Origin: an uncultured Chromatiaceae bacterium
GTDB taxonomy: Bacteria > Pseudomonadota > Gammaproteobacteria > Enterobacterales > Alteromonadaceae
Assembly (NCBI GenBank): GCA_946481195.1
Contig: CAMLNG010000196.1
Coordinates: 1-7,003, forward strand
Length of the DNA: 7,003 nucleotides
Direction: 5' to 3'
Made by a program: the position numbers and the translations under genes. The notes under the pieces were generated by a model. The model was not told where the DNA came from, ran no database searches, and saw only the letters and a list, made by a program, of their open reading frames with translations. Numbering within the stretch: the first letter of the stretch is position 1; each line of letters begins with the position of its first letter. This document shows, piece after piece, positions 5,384 to 7,003 of the stretch.

Positions 5384-6646
5384 ATGCAGGTAAAATGGTT
5401 GGTTTCAGGTGCGGTGTTGCTGGCAGCCGCCGGGATGGGTGGTTATCTGTGGCAGCAACAGGATGAAGCAGCGCCAGCCGGGGCAGCGCAAACCGCAGGG
5501 GCTCAGGCTGGTCAAAAACCTGGCGGCCCGCAAGCAGGACAAAGACCTGGTGCTGGTGGCGAAGGCCGCGGCCCACGTCGCGCTGGTGGGCCAGGTGGCC
5601 CGGGTGCAGGTGCCAACCCCTGGAATGCACCGGTGCCGGTGCGAGTCATCAGTGCTGAAACCACTGATTTAAAAGTGCAGTTTAAAACCATAGGTACTGC
5701 GACTGCGTTAAATACCGTGTTAGTCCAACCGCGCGTCAGCGGGCCTTTGCTGGCACTGCATTTTACCGAAGGGCAAAAAGTGGCAGCCGGCCAGCTGCTG
5801 GCGGAAATTGACCCGGCACCTTATCAGGTCAAACTGGCGCAGGCCGAAGGCCAGCTGCAGCAAAATGTGGCGCAGCTGAAAAACGCCGAGCTTGACCTCG
5901 CTCTCTATGAAAAACTGAAAACGCAAAACTCGATTTCCCGTCAGCAGTACAACACACAGCAAGCCTTAGTGAACCAGCTGAAAGGCTCGCTGAAGTCGAA
6001 TCAGGCGCAAATTGATGCCGCCAAACTTGAATTATCTTACACCCGCATTCTGGCGCCGATCAGTGGCAAAACCGGTTTACGTAAGGTCGACGCCGGCAAT
6101 CTGGTGCAGGCCAACAGTGCGGAAGGCTTAGTCAGTATCACGCAAAGCGCACCGATTTATGTGGTGTTCAGTATTCCGGAAACCCAGCTGCAAAGCCTGC
6201 GTATGGCAGTCAAAGACGGCGCTCCGCTGCAGGTAGAAGCCTGGGATCGCAACGACAAACAGCTGCTGGCCACCGGCGAACTGACCACGCTCGATAACCA
6301 GATTGACCCGGCTACCGGCACACTGAAGCTCAAAGCGCAGTTTGCCAATAGCGACGACCAACTGTTCCCGAACCAGTTTGTCAACGTGCGACTGAATATC
6401 GCTGCAAGGCCCGGTGCTGTGACCATTCCGCAGGATGCGGTGCAATATGGCGCTGAAGGCACTTTTATCTATGTGGTGGAAAACAACAAGGCTCAGCTGA
6501 AAATGCTCGAGCTTGGTGTGGTCGACAATGGCCGCGTGGAAGTACGCAGTGGCCTCAAAGGCGGCGACCAGATTGTGATGGAAGGCCTCGACCGGTTAAG
6601 ACCGGGCCGGGACGTAGAATTGGTGCAAAGCAGCCAGCAGGAATAA
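5384..6646 (+). CDS. RND efflux periplasmic adaptor subunit, MdtA-like
   Basis: The protein has 420 residues and links an inner-membrane RND pump to an outer-membrane TolC-type channel. Residues 5-23 are an uncleaved-type membrane anchor; no lipobox cysteine is present. Residues about 28-80 form a Gly/Pro/Ala/Arg-rich linker. The adaptor fold follows: first lipoyl half 113-144 (VSGPLLALHFTEGQKV, AEIDP), alpha hairpin about 145-216, second lipoyl half 217-252 (LAPISGKTGLRKVDAGN), beta barrel about 255-340 (VEAWDRNDKQLL, LDNQIDPATGTLKLKAQF, LFPNQFVNVRL) and a membrane-proximal domain to 415. These motifs match E. coli MdtA closely (EAWDRT, LDNQIDATTGTIKVKARF, LFPNQFVNAR). A purine-rich GGAAAGGGAAAG runs directly up to the start codon, and no other in-frame ATG lies nearby. 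The RND transporter gene follows after 3 bases, so the two are co-translated. The substrate cannot be told from sequence. Confidence 0.93.
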   Translation: MQVKWLVSGAVLLAAAGMGGYLWQQQDEAAPAGAAQTAGAQAGQKPGGPQAGQRPGAGGEGRGPRRAGGPGGPGAGANPWNAPVPVRVISAETTDLKVQFKTIGTATALNTVLVQPRVSGPLLALHFTEGQKVAAGQLLAEIDPAPYQVKLAQAEGQLQQNVAQLKNAELDLALYEKLKTQNSISRQQYNTQQALVNQLKGSLKSNQAQIDAAKLELSYTRILAPISGKTGLRKVDAGNLVQANSAEGLVSITQSAPIYVVFSIPETQLQSLRMAVKDGAPLQVEAWDRNDKQLLATGELTTLDNQIDPATGTLKLKAQFANSDDQLFPNQFVNVRLNIAARPGAVTIPQDAVQYGAEGTFIYVVENNKAQLKMLELGVVDNGRVEVRSGLKGGDQIVMEGLDRLRPGRDVELVQSSQQE

Positions 6647-6649
6647 CCC

Positions 6650-7003
6650 ATGCAACTGTCCAAACCTTTTATTCTGCGCCCGGTTGCTACGTCCTTGCTG
6701 ATGCTGGCGCTGCTGATCGCCGGTATTCTCGGCTGGCGACAATTGCCGGTAGCCGCGCTGCCGCAAGTGGATTACCCGATCATTCAGGTATTTAGCTTTT
6801 ATCCGGGGGCAAGCCCGGACGTGATGGCGCGCACCGTCACGGCGCCGCTGGAGCGCCGGCTCGGTCAAATTCCTGGCCTGAAACAGATGTCATCGTCCAG
6901 CAGTGGCGGCGCGTCGGTGCTGACGCTGCAGTTTGCCTTAGTGGTCGATATGGGCGTCGCCGAGCAGGAAGTGCAGGCGGCCATTAATACCGCCAGTTCG
7001 TTA
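6650..7003 (+). CDS. RND efflux inner-membrane transporter, MdtB-like, N-terminal part
   Basis: The first 118 residues are visible and the gene continues beyond the window; family members are about 1,030-1,050 residues. Residues about 10-29 form the first transmembrane helix ([20 protein letters not shown]), followed by the start of the periplasmic porter domain with family motifs [50 protein letters not shown] and [10 protein letters not shown]. These are closer to MdtB ([12 protein letters not shown]) than to MdtC. The protein is a proton-driven drug or metabolite antiporter working with the adaptor upstream. AGGA (6639-6642) inside the end of the adaptor gene lies 7 bases before ATG, and the 3-base gap indicates translational coupling. 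In enterobacteria a second pump gene (mdtC) follows; whether it does here is not visible. Confidence 0.93.
   Translation, partial: MQLSKPFILRPVATSLLMLALLIAGILGWRQLPVAALPQVDYPIIQVFSFYPGASPDVMARTVTAPLERRLGQIPGLKQMSSSSSGGASVLTLQFALVVDMGVAEQEVQAAINTASSL

Noticed and set aside
1..7003. CRISPR array, transposon, phage, tRNA or toxin-antitoxin elements
   Set aside because: I found no regularly spaced repeats, terminal inverted repeats, transposase motifs, tRNA-like cloverleaf or paired small genes in the window.

Overview
This window looks like chromosomal DNA of a marine or freshwater gammaproteobacterium of the Alteromonadales/Rheinheimera-Alishewanella kind. That placement is an inference from the DUF3612-type regulator, the MdtA/MdtB-like pump and the moderately high GC, codon-dense character of the DNA. 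No mobile element, CRISPR array, tRNA or rRNA is visible. Coding density is high and no gene-free stretch exceeds about 210 bases.

Region 1 (1-2036) is a divergent pair. On the minus strand is the first part of a gene whose protein matches the beta-domain region of malate synthase G (the glyoxylate-shunt enzyme), but it begins about 140 residues later than classical GlcB. Across a 141-base intergenic region is a 496-residue XRE-type regulator of the DUF3612 family. It carries a degenerate ImmA/IrrE-like core and a C-terminal cysteine cluster resembling the acyl-CoA/Fe-S-sensing ScfR regulators (RamB/PrpR). A palindrome (TTCACA-G-TGTGAA) lies directly before the regulator start. The arrangement suggests a locally acting regulator of acetate or short-chain fatty acid metabolism.

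Region 2 (2037-4054) holds an exported alpha/beta hydrolase of the S33/TAP-like (tripeptidyl or prolyl aminopeptidase-like) type, with an unusual C-terminal extension of about four membrane helices. It probably has its own promoter, preceded by three CTGGCC repeats.

Region 3 (4055-7003) starts with a 207-base intergenic stretch rich in short inverted repeats. It is followed by a compact run of three genes: a pseudo-receiver plus HDOD signalling protein, an MdtA-like RND periplasmic adaptor 24 bases later, and an MdtB-like RND inner-membrane transporter 3 bases after that, which runs off the window end. The adaptor and transporter form a tripartite efflux pump. The HDOD gene is probably co-transcribed with them, which would link a signalling-type protein to efflux.

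I did not see a clearly novel system. The points most worth a second look are the shortened malate synthase G-like N-terminus, the ScfR-like features of the DUF3612 regulator next to it, the membrane-fused hydrolase, and the HDOD-efflux arrangement.
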